Shown: positions 8,833 through 19,162 of the stretch, in pieces
How positions within the stretch are numbered: the first letter of the stretch is position 1
Layout: every line of letters begins with the position of its first letter
Assembly (NCBI GenBank): GCA_035630615.1
Contig: DASQKI010000049.1
Location: forward strand, 1 to 64,000
Source: DATFRX01 sp035630615
GTDB taxonomy: Bacteria > Actinomycetota > Actinomycetes > Propionibacteriales > Nocardioidaceae
Direction: 5' to 3'
DNA length: 64,000 bases
Notes under the pieces: generated by a model
The model's input: only the letters and a program-made list of their open reading frames with translations
The model's database searches: none
Told to the model about the DNA's origin: nothing
Made by a program: the position numbers and the translations under genes

Positions 8833-9140
8833 CGCTCACTCCACGTGCCCGACGATCCCGCACACGAGCCATCCCTCCCGTTTCGTCCTGACCTTGACGG
8901 TATGGACATTGAGGGCAGAACAAATCACCCGAAGGTCTGAGGTCGGCTACGCCACGTGAGCGATTCGGAGGCGTGGAATGCGGCGTTTTGCGGTCACCCA
9001 TCGTTGCCGATCTCATACCTACGGTCATTTCCGCGGGGATCCCGTAACGGAGCGTGCCGGATGACCGATATCCGATCTGTAGTCGCCGTTCACGCGTAGT
9101 GAGGCACGTCGTGGTGCGGCGCACCAGCGAGGGAGCCTTC
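8833..9140. other. Divergent intergenic region without a recognised gene
   Basis: 308 bp between the small membrane protein (leftwards) and the secreted repeat protein (rightwards), so promoters for both should lie here. A TTGACG hexamer is present near 8893, but I find no convincing -10 at the right distance. No RNA gene or riboswitch was recognised. Confidence 0.4.
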
Positions 9141-10430
9141 ATGCACGTTCGTTTTGCCCGCCCTGCCTTAGCGCTGATGACCGTCCTCGCGGTGGGCTTG
9201 CCGACCTCGGTCGCGGCGTCCGACGCCGACCACACGACGGTCGCGTCCGACATCCCGGCCCGGTGGACGCCGAACCTGGTGGCCAACGCCGCCGTCGGTC
9301 ACCCGGTGGCGTTCTCCATCGCACAGGCCGGTGACCAGATGGTCGTCGGCGGTCGCTTCACCGCCGTGGAGAACAGCAGCCGGACGACCTCGTACGCCCG
9401 ATCCAACGTCTTCGCGTTCGACGCCGACACCGGGGCAGTCTCGGGCTTCGCCCCTTCGGTGAACGGCGAGGTCTGGTCGGTGCTCGGAGCCGGCGGCAGC
9501 GTCTACATCGGCGGCGAGTTCACCACCGTGAATGGGCAGCCGCGGGCCGCGATCGCCAAGCTGGACCTGGCGACCGGGCAGCTCGACCCGACGTTCCGCC
9601 CGGCGATCAGCCGGGGCCGGGTGACCGACATGGAGCTGACGCACGGCCGCCTGATCATCGCCGGCACCTTCGCCAACAAACTGACCGCTCTCAACCCGGA
9701 CACCGGGAAGGCGACCAGCTACCTCGACGTCGCGATTACCAATCCGCTGCCGTTCACCACGAAGACCGAGGTCTTCAAGTTCGACGTCAGCCCCGATGGC
9801 CAGCGCCTCGTTGCCGTCGGCAACTTCACCGCCGTCAACGGCCAGGGAAACTGGCGAATCTTCATGCTCAACCTGACCGACATGTCGGCGACGGTCTCAC
9901 CGTGGATCTACCCCCACGCGTCGCGCGCGTGCCACGCCCAGATGAATCCGATGTACCAGATGTACGTCCGTGACGTCGACTTCGCGCCGGACAGCTCGTA
10001 CTTCGCCGTCGCCTCGACCGGCGGACACCGGATCAACGGCGAGGGGCCGGGCCTGGTGCTGTGCGACGCGGTGGCACGGTTCAACACGGCCGACCTCGCG
10101 CCGACGCAACCGGTGTGGATCAACTACACCGGTGGCGACACTCTGCACTCGGTCGCGGCTTCCGGGGCTGCCGTCTACGTCCAGGGCCACAGCCGGTGGC
10201 TCGACAACCCCTTCGGCCGGGACTCGGCCGGCCCGGGCGCTGTCGAGCGGCCCGGCGGGGGTGCGGTCGACCCGATGACCGGCAAGGCATTGCCGTGGAA
10301 CCCGGGGATGCCGCAGCAGATGGGCGGCTACCAGATCCTGCCGGTCGACGGCGGTGTCTGGTTCGCCACCGACGGAAAGCGGTTCAACCAGCGCTATCAC
10401 TTAGGCATTCGGTTCGTTCCGCTGCCCTAG
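9141..10430 (+). CDS. Secreted delta-60/DUF5122-type beta-propeller protein
   Basis: 429 residues. Signal peptide MHVRFARPALALMTVLAVGLPTS..., then repeated units of the form GGxFTxVxG...ARSNVFAFDADTG and GGEFTTVNGQ...IAKLDLATG. These match the DUF5122 (delta-60) propeller repeat found in exported actinobacterial proteins. The C-terminal half (about residues 240-429) keeps the propeller rhythm with less regular repeats and ends QRYHLGIRFVPLP. I use the ATG at 9141, preceded by GAGGGAG and starting the signal peptide, rather than an upstream in-frame start. A surface or matrix role alongside the neighbouring exopolysaccharide genes is inference. The gene is followed directly by two strong hairpins. 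Confidence 0.82.
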   Translation: MHVRFARPALALMTVLAVGLPTSVAASDADHTTVASDIPARWTPNLVANAAVGHPVAFSIAQAGDQMVVGGRFTAVENSSRTTSYARSNVFAFDADTGAVSGFAPSVNGEVWSVLGAGGSVYIGGEFTTVNGQPRAAIAKLDLATGQLDPTFRPAISRGRVTDMELTHGRLIIAGTFANKLTALNPDTGKATSYLDVAITNPLPFTTKTEVFKFDVSPDGQRLVAVGNFTAVNGQGNWRIFMLNLTDMSATVSPWIYPHASRACHAQMNPMYQMYVRDVDFAPDSSYFAVASTGGHRINGEGPGLVLCDAVARFNTADLAPTQPVWINYTGGDTLHSVAASGAAVYVQGHSRWLDNPFGRDSAGPGAVERPGGGAVDPMTGKALPWNPGMPQQMGGYQILPVDGGVWFATDGKRFNQRYHLGIRFVPLP

Positions 10431-10433
10431 GCC

Positions 10434-10480
10434 ACCGACCTGGCGCTGCCGCGAGAGGGAGGCGGCAGCGCCACGTCGGT
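10434..10480. terminator. Strong hairpin after the secreted repeat protein
   Basis: ACCGAC and GTCGGT outer arms, a single C/C mismatch, then a perfect 12-bp stem TGGCGCTGCCGC (10441-10452) / GCGGCAGCGCCA (10462-10473) with a 9-nt loop. It starts 4 bases after the stop codon. No U-tract follows, as is common for terminators in high-GC actinobacteria. Confidence 0.8.
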
Positions 10481-10492
10481 GAATTCGGAATT

Positions 10493-10539
10493 GTGCGCGA
10501 ATCGTTCACGCCGCCCGCCCGCATGAACGATTCGCGCAC
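10493..10539. terminator. Second hairpin, 16-bp perfect inverted repeat
   Basis: GTGCGCGAATCGTTCA (10493-10508) and its exact reverse complement (10524-10539) around a 15-nt loop. It lies in the convergent gap between the secreted protein and korB. The remaining stretch to 10798 shows no supported gene. Confidence 0.7.
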
Positions 10540-10798
10540 GAATCCTTTGTCGGAGCAAGCTCGCCGCCGGACGGTCTATCGACGAACTGCTGGATGAGTC
10601 TCTCGCCTTCGCGACGGCGGATACGACACAGCTCACGTCGGGGATTGTGCTCTCGTGAACGCTGCCGACGAGGAGATCCTGCACTAAGCGGCACGGAGCG
10701 ACTCCGTTGTCGGTCATCTGACCGCTGGCTCCGTCGTGTCGCTCAGTCAGCAGCACCTTCGAGTACGGTCACTTCCGGCTCGTTGATGGGACCGCGGG

Positions 10799-11871
10799 TC
10801 AGGCGACGACCCAGGAGTCCTTGCCGCTCAGCAGTGCCTCGAGGTCCGGGTCGCCCTGCTTCGCGCGGGCCTCGGTGATCTGCTCGCGAGCCTGGTCGTC
10901 GTAGGTCGGATGCTCGACCTGGCGGAAGATGCCGATCGGGGCGCGGTGCATCTGGCCGTGGTCGGTGAGCTTGGACAGCCCGAACGCGGCCGACGGATCG
11001 CGCAGGTGGGCGTCGTGAACGTGGATCTGCGACTCGTCGACGTCGGCCGCCTCCACGGCGAAGAACGTTCCGCTCGACGGCTCGCGGATCACCGCGTACT
11101 CGCCCTCCGAGCCGAACCGCACCGGCTCGCCGTGCTCCAGCGGGATCAACGCCGACTCGGCGGTGTCGCGATCCTTGAACGCCACGAAGGCATCGTCGTT
11201 GAAGATCGGGCAGTTTTGGTAGATCTCGACGAGGGACGCGCCCCGATGTGCGGCGGCCGCCTTGAGCACACCGGTCAGGTGCTTGCGGTCGGAGTCGATC
11301 GTCCGCGCGACGAACGTCGCCTCGGCGCCGAGCGCCAGCGACACCGGGTCGAAGGGGTTGTCGATTGACCCCATCGGCGTCGACTTGGTGACCTTGCCGA
11401 TCTCCGACGTCGGGGAGTACTGCCCCTTGGTCAGGCCGTAGATCCGGTTGTTGAACAGCAGGATCGTGATGTTGAGGTTGCGGCGCAGCGCGTGGATCAG
11501 GTGGTTGCCGCCGATCGACAGGGCATCGCCGTCGCCGGTCACGACCCACACCGACAGGTCGGGTCGCGTCACAGCGAGTCCGGTCGCGATCGCCGGCGCC
11601 CGGCCGTGGATCGAGTGCAGCCCGAACGTGTCGAGATAGTACGGAAAGCGCGCCGCGCAGCCGATGCCGGAGACGAACACGATGTTTTCGCGTCGGAGGC
11701 CGAGGTCGGGCATGAAGCCCTGGACCGCCGCCAAGATGGCGTAGTCACCGCAGCCGGGGCACCAGCGCACCTCTTGATCGGACTTGTAGGCCTTGCGGTC
11801 AGCCGGGCCGTCGGCCGCCGGAACTCCGTGCAGGCCGTCCTGGCGCAGTGTTGGATCGGGCAGGGACGTCG

Positions 11872-11875
<4 letters not shown>
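10799..11875 (-). CDS. korB: 2-oxoacid:ferredoxin oxidoreductase, beta subunit
   Basis: 358 residues, GTG start at 11875 overlapping the korA stop (GTGA). Carries the iron-sulfur/TPP motifs of the beta subunit: WCPGCGDY near residue 38, GIGCAARFPYY, and the thiamine-diphosphate site GDGDALSIGGNH...NNRIYGLTKGQ. With KorA it oxidises 2-oxoglutarate (or a related 2-oxoacid) and CoA to succinyl-CoA and CO2 while reducing ferredoxin in the cytoplasm. The TCA-cycle role of KOR is established in mycobacteria; the precise 2-oxoacid here is assigned by family. Nearby nuo genes without an NADH module make ferredoxin transfer to the membrane plausible. Confidence 0.93.
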
Positions 11876-13740
<1,865 letters not shown>

Positions 13741-13808
13741 GACGCCCTTCTTTCAGCGGCAGAGCTCTCGTGGGGACTGTCGTACGGATCCCGACTCATA
13801 TCGTACGT

Positions 13809-13832
13809 CGATATCTATGATCATAGATATCG
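13809..13832. promoter_or_regulatory. 24-bp perfect palindrome upstream of korAB
   Basis: The half-site CGATATCTATGA is followed immediately by its exact reverse complement. It is centred about 80 bp upstream of the korA start and is strikingly AT-rich for this DNA. It contains a TATGAT hexamer on both strands that could serve as a -10 element. A dimeric repressor or activator site is likely; the regulator is not identifiable from the sequence. Confidence 0.7.
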
Positions 13833-13866
13833 TGTCCGGCACGTGGCGACGTCGTTTGGGATCGGC

Positions 13867-13895
13867 GGTGGCGTCCACGCGAGGTAGACGCCACC
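13867..13895. repeat. 9-bp hairpin in the kor/GGDEF intergenic region
   Basis: GGTGGCGTC (13867-13875) and GACGCCACC (13887-13895) with an 11-nt loop, upstream of both divergent genes. It could be part of the 5' region of either transcript. The rest of 13741-14110 has no supported gene. Confidence 0.45.
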
Positions 13896-14110
13896 ACCGA
13901 GACTGAGGGTTGAGCCCGCGCATGGACAAAAGTAGACGAACATGGGGTCATCTCAGCGTCAGAAGTGGGTTGTGAGCGATATCCGGTGACATGTTCGTTC
14001 TGGATGCAGTCCAGCCGGCGCGGGGGCGCCAATAGAGACCGACGAACTTCACGACATGTCCCCCGAAACGGCGTAGTCTGTCGGCTAGGGCCGCGTATGG
14101 GAGAGGAGTT

Positions 14111-15547
14111 ATGGACGCCGACGAGCGATTCATCGGTATGTCCGCGCTGCGCCGCCTGCACGATCTGATCGGCAAACTCAACAGCGCTCAGGGCCTCGAT
14201 GCCACGCTGCAGACCGTCGTCGACGGCGTAGTCGAAGTCGTCGGCTTCGAGGTCGCCGCGGTAAACCTGCTCGACTCGTCCGACGTCCTCGAGATGGTGG
14301 CCGTCGCCGGCCCGGAAGAGGCGCGCAAGAAGCTGCTCGGCCGCCGCCGCCCGCTCCGCAACCTCATGGCCGACGTCCAAAACGCCGAGCACTGGGGTGC
14401 CCTCTGGTTCATTCCCCACGAGCAATGGATCGATCGGACCGGGTCGGGCAACTGCTTCATCCCCGACATCGAAGTGAGCGGAGACCCCGAGGACTGGCAC
14501 CCGAAGGATGTCTTGTACGCGCCGCTGCGCTCGTCGTCGGGCGACCTGCTCGGCGTCTTGTCGGTCGACCTGCCGGTTGACCGCAAGCGGCCGCGCAAGC
14601 CGCAGCGCGAGGTCTTGGAGATGTTCGCCGGACAGGCCGCGATCGCGGTGTCCAACGAGCTCCAGGCGCAGCGCCTGCGGGCGAGCCAGGAGATGTTCCG
14701 CCTCGCGTTCGAGTCGGCGGGGACCGGCATGGCCGTGGTGTCGATGGACGCCGCCCAACCGGGCAAGTTTCGCCAGGTCAACCCGTCCCTGTGCAAGATC
14801 CTCGGCTACACCGAGCTGGAGTTGCTTGCTTGCAGCTGTCTCGAGCTCACCCATCCCGACGACCTCGAAGCCAATCGGGGGGCGATGATGGGCCTGGTCA
14901 ACGGGCAGCGCGTGTCCTACCAGGCCGAGATGCGCTTCATCCACGCCGACGGTCATCCGCTGTGGGTCGCCGTGACGGCGTCGGTGATCCGTGGCGAGGA
15001 CGAGGCCGACACCTACGCGATCATGTCCATCGAAGACGTCAGCGAGCGGCGGCGGGCCGAAGACGAGCTCAAGCACCGCGCCCATCACGACGCGCTCACG
15101 GGCGTCGCCAACCGGCACGGCCTGCGGCCCCGGTTGGTCAGCGCACTGCGAGTCGCCGAGGCTCGTCGGCATGAGGGGGCCGTGCTGTTTTGCGACCTCG
15201 ACAACTTCAAGGCCGTCAACGACGCCCACGGACACGCGTTCGGCGACCAGGTCTTGGCGCGGATCGGCCAACGCATGCTGGAGGTCATCCGCGACAGCGA
15301 CTCGGTGATCCGGGTCGGCGGTGACGAGTTCCTCGTGGTCGCCGACGACGTCGGCGCCGACGACTCGTCGGCGTTGACCGAGCGATTGCGGTCGGCGGTC
15401 CAATCGCCCATCACGATCGGCGGCCGGACCGTCGCCGTCAGCGTCAGCGTCGGCATCGCGATCATCCCGGTCGGCGGCGGTGATCCCGACAGCATCATGC
15501 GCGAGGCCGACCGCGCTATGTACGCCGACAAGCTGAAGGTGTCCTAG
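14111..15547 (+). CDS. GAF-PAS-GGDEF diguanylate cyclase
   Basis: 478 residues with an N-terminal GAF-like domain (about 8-180), a PAS domain (about 190-310; GYTELELLACSCLELTHPDD) and a C-terminal GGDEF domain (about 315-478). The active-site GGDEF is intact in RVGGDEFLVV, and an RxxD inhibitory site (RDSD) lies exactly five residues before it, so both catalysis and c-di-GMP feedback are expected. No EAL domain and no membrane segment are seen, so it is likely a cytoplasmic sensor-cyclase. It sits between korAB and nuo, 30 bp upstream of nuoA on the same strand. Start ATG 14111 has GAGAGGAG before it. The ligand of GAF/PAS is unknown. Confidence 0.92.
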   Translation: MDADERFIGMSALRRLHDLIGKLNSAQGLDATLQTVVDGVVEVVGFEVAAVNLLDSSDVLEMVAVAGPEEARKKLLGRRRPLRNLMADVQNAEHWGALWFIPHEQWIDRTGSGNCFIPDIEVSGDPEDWHPKDVLYAPLRSSSGDLLGVLSVDLPVDRKRPRKPQREVLEMFAGQAAIAVSNELQAQRLRASQEMFRLAFESAGTGMAVVSMDAAQPGKFRQVNPSLCKILGYTELELLACSCLELTHPDDLEANRGAMMGLVNGQRVSYQAEMRFIHADGHPLWVAVTASVIRGEDEADTYAIMSIEDVSERRRAEDELKHRAHHDALTGVANRHGLRPRLVSALRVAEARRHEGAVLFCDLDNFKAVNDAHGHAFGDQVLARIGQRMLEVIRDSDSVIRVGGDEFLVVADDVGADDSSALTERLRSAVQSPITIGGRTVAVSVSVGIAIIPVGGGDPDSIMREADRAMYADKLKVS

Positions 15548-15577
15548 ACCGCGGAGGCAGGCCTAGACTCAGCGTCC

Positions 15578-15943
15578 ATGACCGGCTATATGGGGTCGTA
15601 CGCGACGGTGTTGGCGATCCTCGTCGTCGGCATCGGGCTCGTGGCGCTGATGCTGGGCGGCAACTGGCTGCTGAGGCCGGCCCGACCCACGCCGGAAAAG
15701 CAGCTGACCTACGAGTGCGGCGTCGACCCGGTCGGCGAGGGCTGGGCGCAGACCCATGTGCGCTACTACGTCTTCGCCTATCTCTATGTCGTGTTCGCCG
15801 TCGATGCCGTGTTCGTGTTTCCGTGGGCGACGGTTTTCGCCATGCTCGGGTGGGTCAGCGTGATCGAGATGGGCATTTTCATCGGCTTCATCGCCGTCGG
15901 TTTGGTGTATGCGTGGCGGAAGGGAGTGCTGAGCTGGACATGA
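15578..15943 (+). CDS. nuoA: NADH-quinone oxidoreductase-type subunit A
   Basis: 121 residues with three membrane helices and the NuoA signature between helices 1 and 2 (KQLTYECGVDPVGEGW) plus RYYVFAYLYVVFAVDAVFVFPWA. First gene of a ten-gene complex I-like operon; its stop overlaps nuoB (ATGA). No Shine-Dalgarno sequence is visible, but a TAGACT -10-like hexamer at 15564-15569 ends 8 bases before the ATG, which would fit a leaderless or nearly leaderless transcript. It could also be cotranscribed from the GGDEF gene just upstream. Membrane-arm subunit near the quinone cavity. Confidence 0.93.
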   Translation: MTGYMGSYATVLAILVVGIGLVALMLGGNWLLRPARPTPEKQLTYECGVDPVGEGWAQTHVRYYVFAYLYVVFAVDAVFVFPWATVFAMLGWVSVIEMGIFIGFIAVGLVYAWRKGVLSWT

Positions 15944-16512
15944 CCGTCGATCTCCCCACGCCCACGCTGGGTAGCCCGTCGCTGGGACCAGGCTCGGTCG
16001 CCGCGCCCAAGCCGGTGCGGTTTCTCCTCAACTGGGGCCGGCGCTACTCGTTGTGGGTCTTCAACTTCGGCCTGGCGTGCTGCGCGATCGAGTTCATCGC
16101 GACCTCGATGGCGCGTCACGACTTCATCCGGCTCGGCGTGATCCCGTTCGCGCCGGGGCCGCGGCAGGCTGACCTCATGGTCGTGTCGGGCACCGTGACC
16201 GACAAGATGGCGCCGGCGGTCAAGCGACTGTACGAGCAGATGCCGGAGCCCAAGTACGTCATCTCCTTCGGCTCGTGCGCCAATTGCGGCGGGCCGTACT
16301 GGGACTCGTACTGCGTGACGAAGGGCGTCGACCAGATCATCCCGGTCGACGTCTACGTGCCGGGATGTCCGCCGCGGCCCGAGGCGCTGCTGCAGGGCAT
16401 CGTCAAGCTGCAGGAGAAGATCGCCGGCGAGTCGATGGTGGAGCGGTATGCCGAACCGCGCAGTGTCGAGACGCTCACCCAACCGACGCTGGCGCCCCCG
16501 GAGCCGACGTGA
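15940..16512 (+). CDS. nuoB: NADH-quinone oxidoreductase-type subunit B (cluster N2)
   Basis: 190 residues. All ligands for the N2 [4Fe-4S] cluster are present: the tandem cysteines in LACCAIEF, the cysteine in GSCANCGG, and the one in VPGCPPRPEAL. It also has the loop ATSMARHDFIRLG, which lines the quinone pocket in the family. ATG overlaps the nuoA stop (ATGA); the stop overlaps the GTG of nuoC. N2 is the last electron donor to quinone in complex I, so this complex should be redox active even though the NADH-oxidising subunits are not encoded here. Confidence 0.94.
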   Translation: MTVDLPTPTLGSPSLGPGSVAAPKPVRFLLNWGRRYSLWVFNFGLACCAIEFIATSMARHDFIRLGVIPFAPGPRQADLMVVSGTVTDKMAPAVKRLYEQMPEPKYVISFGSCANCGGPYWDSYCVTKGVDQIIPVDVYVPGCPPRPEALLQGIVKLQEKIAGESMVERYAEPRSVETLTQPTLAPPEPT

Positions 16513-17099
16513 GCTGGCGGGAGCGGGTCGTCGAGGCTGTCACGGTCGCCGGCGCGGGAGAGGCTCCGGAGCCGCTCGAGGAGTTTGCGCCGCTGGCGGT
16601 CGACGTTGCGCCGCATCGCTGGGTGGCGAGCGCGAGTGCGTTGCGAGACGCCGCCGGCTGCACCTACTTCGACTGGCTGAGCGCGGTCGACGAGCTCGAC
16701 GACGGGTTCCGCATCGTGTGCCATCTGGCGGCGCTGACCGACGGTGGCGTCGACCACGTGCTGCTGCGGACCCTGGTGCCGAGGGAGCAGCCGCGGGTGC
16801 ACTCGCTGGTCGGTCTGTATGCCGGAGCGGCCTGGCACGAGCGCGAGACGCACGAGATGTTCGGCATCGAGTTCGTCGGCGGTCCCAACGAGCCGCTGCT
16901 GCTGCCGGACGGGTTCGAGGGCCACCCGCTTCGCAAGGACTTCTACCTCGTGTCTCGCGTCGTCAAGGCCTGGCCGGGCGCGAAGGAGCCGGGGGAGTCC
17001 GACGCGACCGCGGCTCCGTCGCGTCGCCGAGTCGCTCCGCCCGGCATCCCCGACCCGGTCCAGTGGGGCCCTCGCGACCCCGAGGGCCACGATGGCTGA
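16509..17099 (+). CDS. nuoC: NADH-quinone oxidoreductase-type subunit C
   Basis: 196 residues with the 30-kDa subunit signature ERETHEMFGIEFVGG...LLLPDGFEGHPLRKDFYL. GTG start at 16509 overlaps the nuoB stop. The protein ends in a proline/arginine-rich tail (APSRRRVAPPGIPDPVQWG) directly before nuoH and is not fused to a NuoD domain. The next gene, nuoH, starts 8 bases before the nuoC stop, so there is no room for nuoD, E, F or G in the operon. NuoC normally docks on NuoD, so a NuoD from elsewhere would be needed for a standard complex. Confidence 0.92.
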   Translation: MSWRERVVEAVTVAGAGEAPEPLEEFAPLAVDVAPHRWVASASALRDAAGCTYFDWLSAVDELDDGFRIVCHLAALTDGGVDHVLLRTLVPREQPRVHSLVGLYAGAAWHERETHEMFGIEFVGGPNEPLLLPDGFEGHPLRKDFYLVSRVVKAWPGAKEPGESDATAAPSRRRVAPPGIPDPVQWGPRDPEGHDG

Positions 17100-18051
17100 C
17101 GCGCTCGAGGTCGCACTTCGCTGCGTCGCCGTCCTCGCGGCATTCCTGCTGCTGCCGTTGCTCGTCGGACAGACCGAGCACAAGGCGATGGCCCACATGC
17201 AGTCGCGGGTGGGGCCGATGTACGCGGGCCGCTTCCACGGGTGGGCGCAACTGGTCGCCGACGGAGTCAAGTTCGCCCAGAAGGAAGATGTCGCGCCGGC
17301 GGCAGCCGATCGTACGGTCTTCGCCATCGCCCCTGGAGTGGCGCTGGTGCCGTACCTCGTCGCGATGGTGGCGATCCCGCTCGGGCCGGGCCTGGTCGGC
17401 CAGGACCTCGACATCGGACTGTTCTTCGTCCTCGCGATCATGAGCGTCGGCGTGCTCGGCACCCTGATGGGCGGGTGGGCCAGCGCCAACAAGTACAGCC
17501 TGCTCGGCGGCATGCGGGTCGCCGTGCAGCTGATGTCCTACGAGCTGCCGTTCGTGCTCGCCGCGTCCAGTGTGGCGATGGCCGCCGGCACCCTGTCGCT
17601 GCCCGGCATCGTCGAGGCATGGGAGCCGTGGTGGCTGCTGTGGCAGGCGCCGGGCATGGTCGTGTTCTTCGTCGCCGGGTTGGCCGAGTTGCAGCGGCCG
17701 CCGTTCGACATGCCGGTGGCCGACTCCGAGCTGGTCTTCGGGCCTTACACCGAGTACGGCGGGATCCGGTTCGCGATGTTCTTGCTCGCCGAGTACGCGG
17801 GCATCGTCGTCTTGTCGGCCCTGACCGCCGTCCTCTTCCTCGGCGGCTGGCACGGACCCTCGGCCGACGACCTCGGTTGGCTCTGGACGCTCGTCAAGAC
17901 CGGCGCGGTCGCCTTCATCGTGATCTGGGTCCGTGTCGCCTTCCCCCGATTGCGAGAGGATCAGCTCAACACGCTCGCCTGGAAGGTGCTCGTTCCCGTG
18001 GTGCTGCTGCAGCTTGCCCTCACGACCGTCGTGGCGGTGAAGATCGCATGA
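17092..18051 (+). CDS. nuoH: NADH-quinone oxidoreductase-type subunit H
   Basis: 319 residues, about eight membrane helices. Family signatures: MQSRVGPMYAGRFHGWAQL, KFAQKEDVAP, the AELQRPPFDMPVADSELVFG loop that contacts the quinone site, and the ending DQLNTLAWKVLVP. ATG 17092 overlaps the end of nuoC by 8 bp; the stop overlaps nuoI (ATGA). Membrane subunit that links the peripheral arm to the proton-pumping arm. Confidence 0.94.
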   Translation: MADALEVALRCVAVLAAFLLLPLLVGQTEHKAMAHMQSRVGPMYAGRFHGWAQLVADGVKFAQKEDVAPAAADRTVFAIAPGVALVPYLVAMVAIPLGPGLVGQDLDIGLFFVLAIMSVGVLGTLMGGWASANKYSLLGGMRVAVQLMSYELPFVLAASSVAMAAGTLSLPGIVEAWEPWWLLWQAPGMVVFFVAGLAELQRPPFDMPVADSELVFGPYTEYGGIRFAMFLLAEYAGIVVLSALTAVLFLGGWHGPSADDLGWLWTLVKTGAVAFIVIWVRVAFPRLREDQLNTLAWKVLVPVVLLQLALTTVVAVKIA

Positions 18052-18596
18052 CTGGATTCGGGCGTGGCCTGCTGCACGGCCTTCGAGTCACCGCGCGCAA
18101 CCTCCTGCGCCGGTCGGTGACGGCGCAATATCCCGACGCCAAGCCGGAGCTGCCGCCCCGGTCGCGCGGCGTGATCGCACTGCAGGAGGAAAACTGCACC
18201 GTCTGCATGCTGTGCGCCCGCGAGTGCCCGGCGTGGTGCATCTACATCGACTCCCACAAGGAGGTCACGCCGCAGCAGGTCGAAGGCGCCCGCGAGCGCA
18301 GCCACAACGTGCTCGACCGGTTCGCGATCGACTTCTCGCTGTGCATGTACTGCAGCATCTGCATCGAGGCCTGCCCGTTCGACGCGTTGCACTGGACGCC
18401 GGAGTTCGAGTACGGCGAGTACGACATCCTCGACCTGACCCACGAGCGCGATCGGCTCCGTGACTGGATGTGGACGGTGCCGCCGCCCCCGGCCATCGAT
18501 CCCGGTGGTGAGGAGCCGAAGGAGATTGCGGCCGCTCGCAAGGCGGTCGAGCGCGACGCCACGAAGCGGTCGACGGCCACCGAGGAGGAGTCGTGA
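18048..18596 (+). CDS. nuoI: NADH-quinone oxidoreductase-type subunit I (two [4Fe-4S])
   Basis: 182 residues with two complete ferredoxin-type motifs, CTVCMLCARECP and CMYCSICIEACP, holding clusters N6a and N6b. It carries the family sequence FEYGEYDILDLTHERD and a charged C-terminal extension (~35 residues) rich in E, K and R. ATG overlaps nuoH (ATGA). In complexes lacking NuoEFG (for example the cyanobacterial type) this side of the peripheral arm receives electrons from ferredoxin. Here that is an inference from the missing NADH module and the korAB neighbour. Confidence 0.94.
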   Translation: MTGFGRGLLHGLRVTARNLLRRSVTAQYPDAKPELPPRSRGVIALQEENCTVCMLCARECPAWCIYIDSHKEVTPQQVEGARERSHNVLDRFAIDFSLCMYCSICIEACPFDALHWTPEFEYGEYDILDLTHERDRLRDWMWTVPPPPAIDPGGEEPKEIAAARKAVERDATKRSTATEEES

Positions 18597-19162
18597 GCGT
18601 GGTCGAGGTGCTGTTCTGGCTGCTGTCGTGCCTCGCCCTCGGGTCGGCGGTGCTCGTCGTGACGACGGACCACCTCGTGCATGCGGCGCTGTGGCTGGTC
18701 GTGACCCTCGGCGCTCTCGCCGGCTGCTACCTGCTGTTGACGGCGGAGTTCGTCGCCTGGGTGCAGGTGCTGATCTATGTCGGCGCGGTCGTCGTACTGC
18801 TGCTGTTCGCGCTCATGCTGACCCGGGCGCCGACGGCTCCTGACGCGGCAACGACGACCCGTAACCAGCCGGTCGCGATCCTCGCCGGGGTGGCGACGAC
18901 GGCGGTGCTCGGGGTGGTTCTCGTCGACGGGTTTCGGGGCGCCGAGATCGACGTCGACGGGGCCCCGTCCGGCGCCGCGGATTCGATCGGCGACGCGATC
19001 TTTCGGCACTGGGTGTTGGCGTTCGAGGTCGTGAGCGTCGTACTCCTCGCGGCCCTCGTCGGCGCCATCGTGCTGTCCCGTCGCGACGCCGCGGAGTTGT
19101 CAGGCACATATGGACCTGGGGCTCAACATGTGCCTGACAAGTCTCCCGAGGGGGACGGCTGA
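18593..19162 (+). CDS. nuoJ: NADH-quinone oxidoreductase-type subunit J
   Basis: 189 residues, five predicted membrane helices, with the family motif AEFVAWVQVLIYVGAVVVLLLFALML. GTG start overlaps nuoI (GTGA); the stop shares a base with nuoK (TGATG). The last ~20 residues (SGTYGPGAQHVPDKSPEGDG) are encoded by a perfect 13-bp inverted repeat and look like an added hydrophilic tail rather than conserved sequence. Confidence 0.92.
   Translation: MSVVEVLFWLLSCLALGSAVLVVTTDHLVHAALWLVVTLGALAGCYLLLTAEFVAWVQVLIYVGAVVVLLLFALMLTRAPTAPDAATTTRNQPVAILAGVATTAVLGVVLVDGFRGAEIDVDGAPSGAADSIGDAIFRHWVLAFEVVSVVLLAALVGAIVLSRRDAAELSGTYGPGAQHVPDKSPEGDG
19097..19140. repeat. Intragenic inverted repeat in the 3' end of nuoJ
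   Basis: TTGTCAGGCACAT (19097-19109) and ATGTGCCTGACAA (19128-19140), perfect 13-bp arms around an 18-nt loop. It lies in the middle of an overlapping operon, where a terminator would be unexpected. Confidence 0.7.

Noticed and set aside
8833..9140. Riboswitch or small RNA in the divergent gap
   Set aside because: No conserved riboswitch core or strong terminator-type structure was recognised.
17000..17110. A hidden or fused nuoD between nuoC and nuoH
   Set aside because: nuoH starts 8 bp inside nuoC and the nuoC C-terminus is a short proline-rich tail; no 49-kDa subunit motif is present on either strand.
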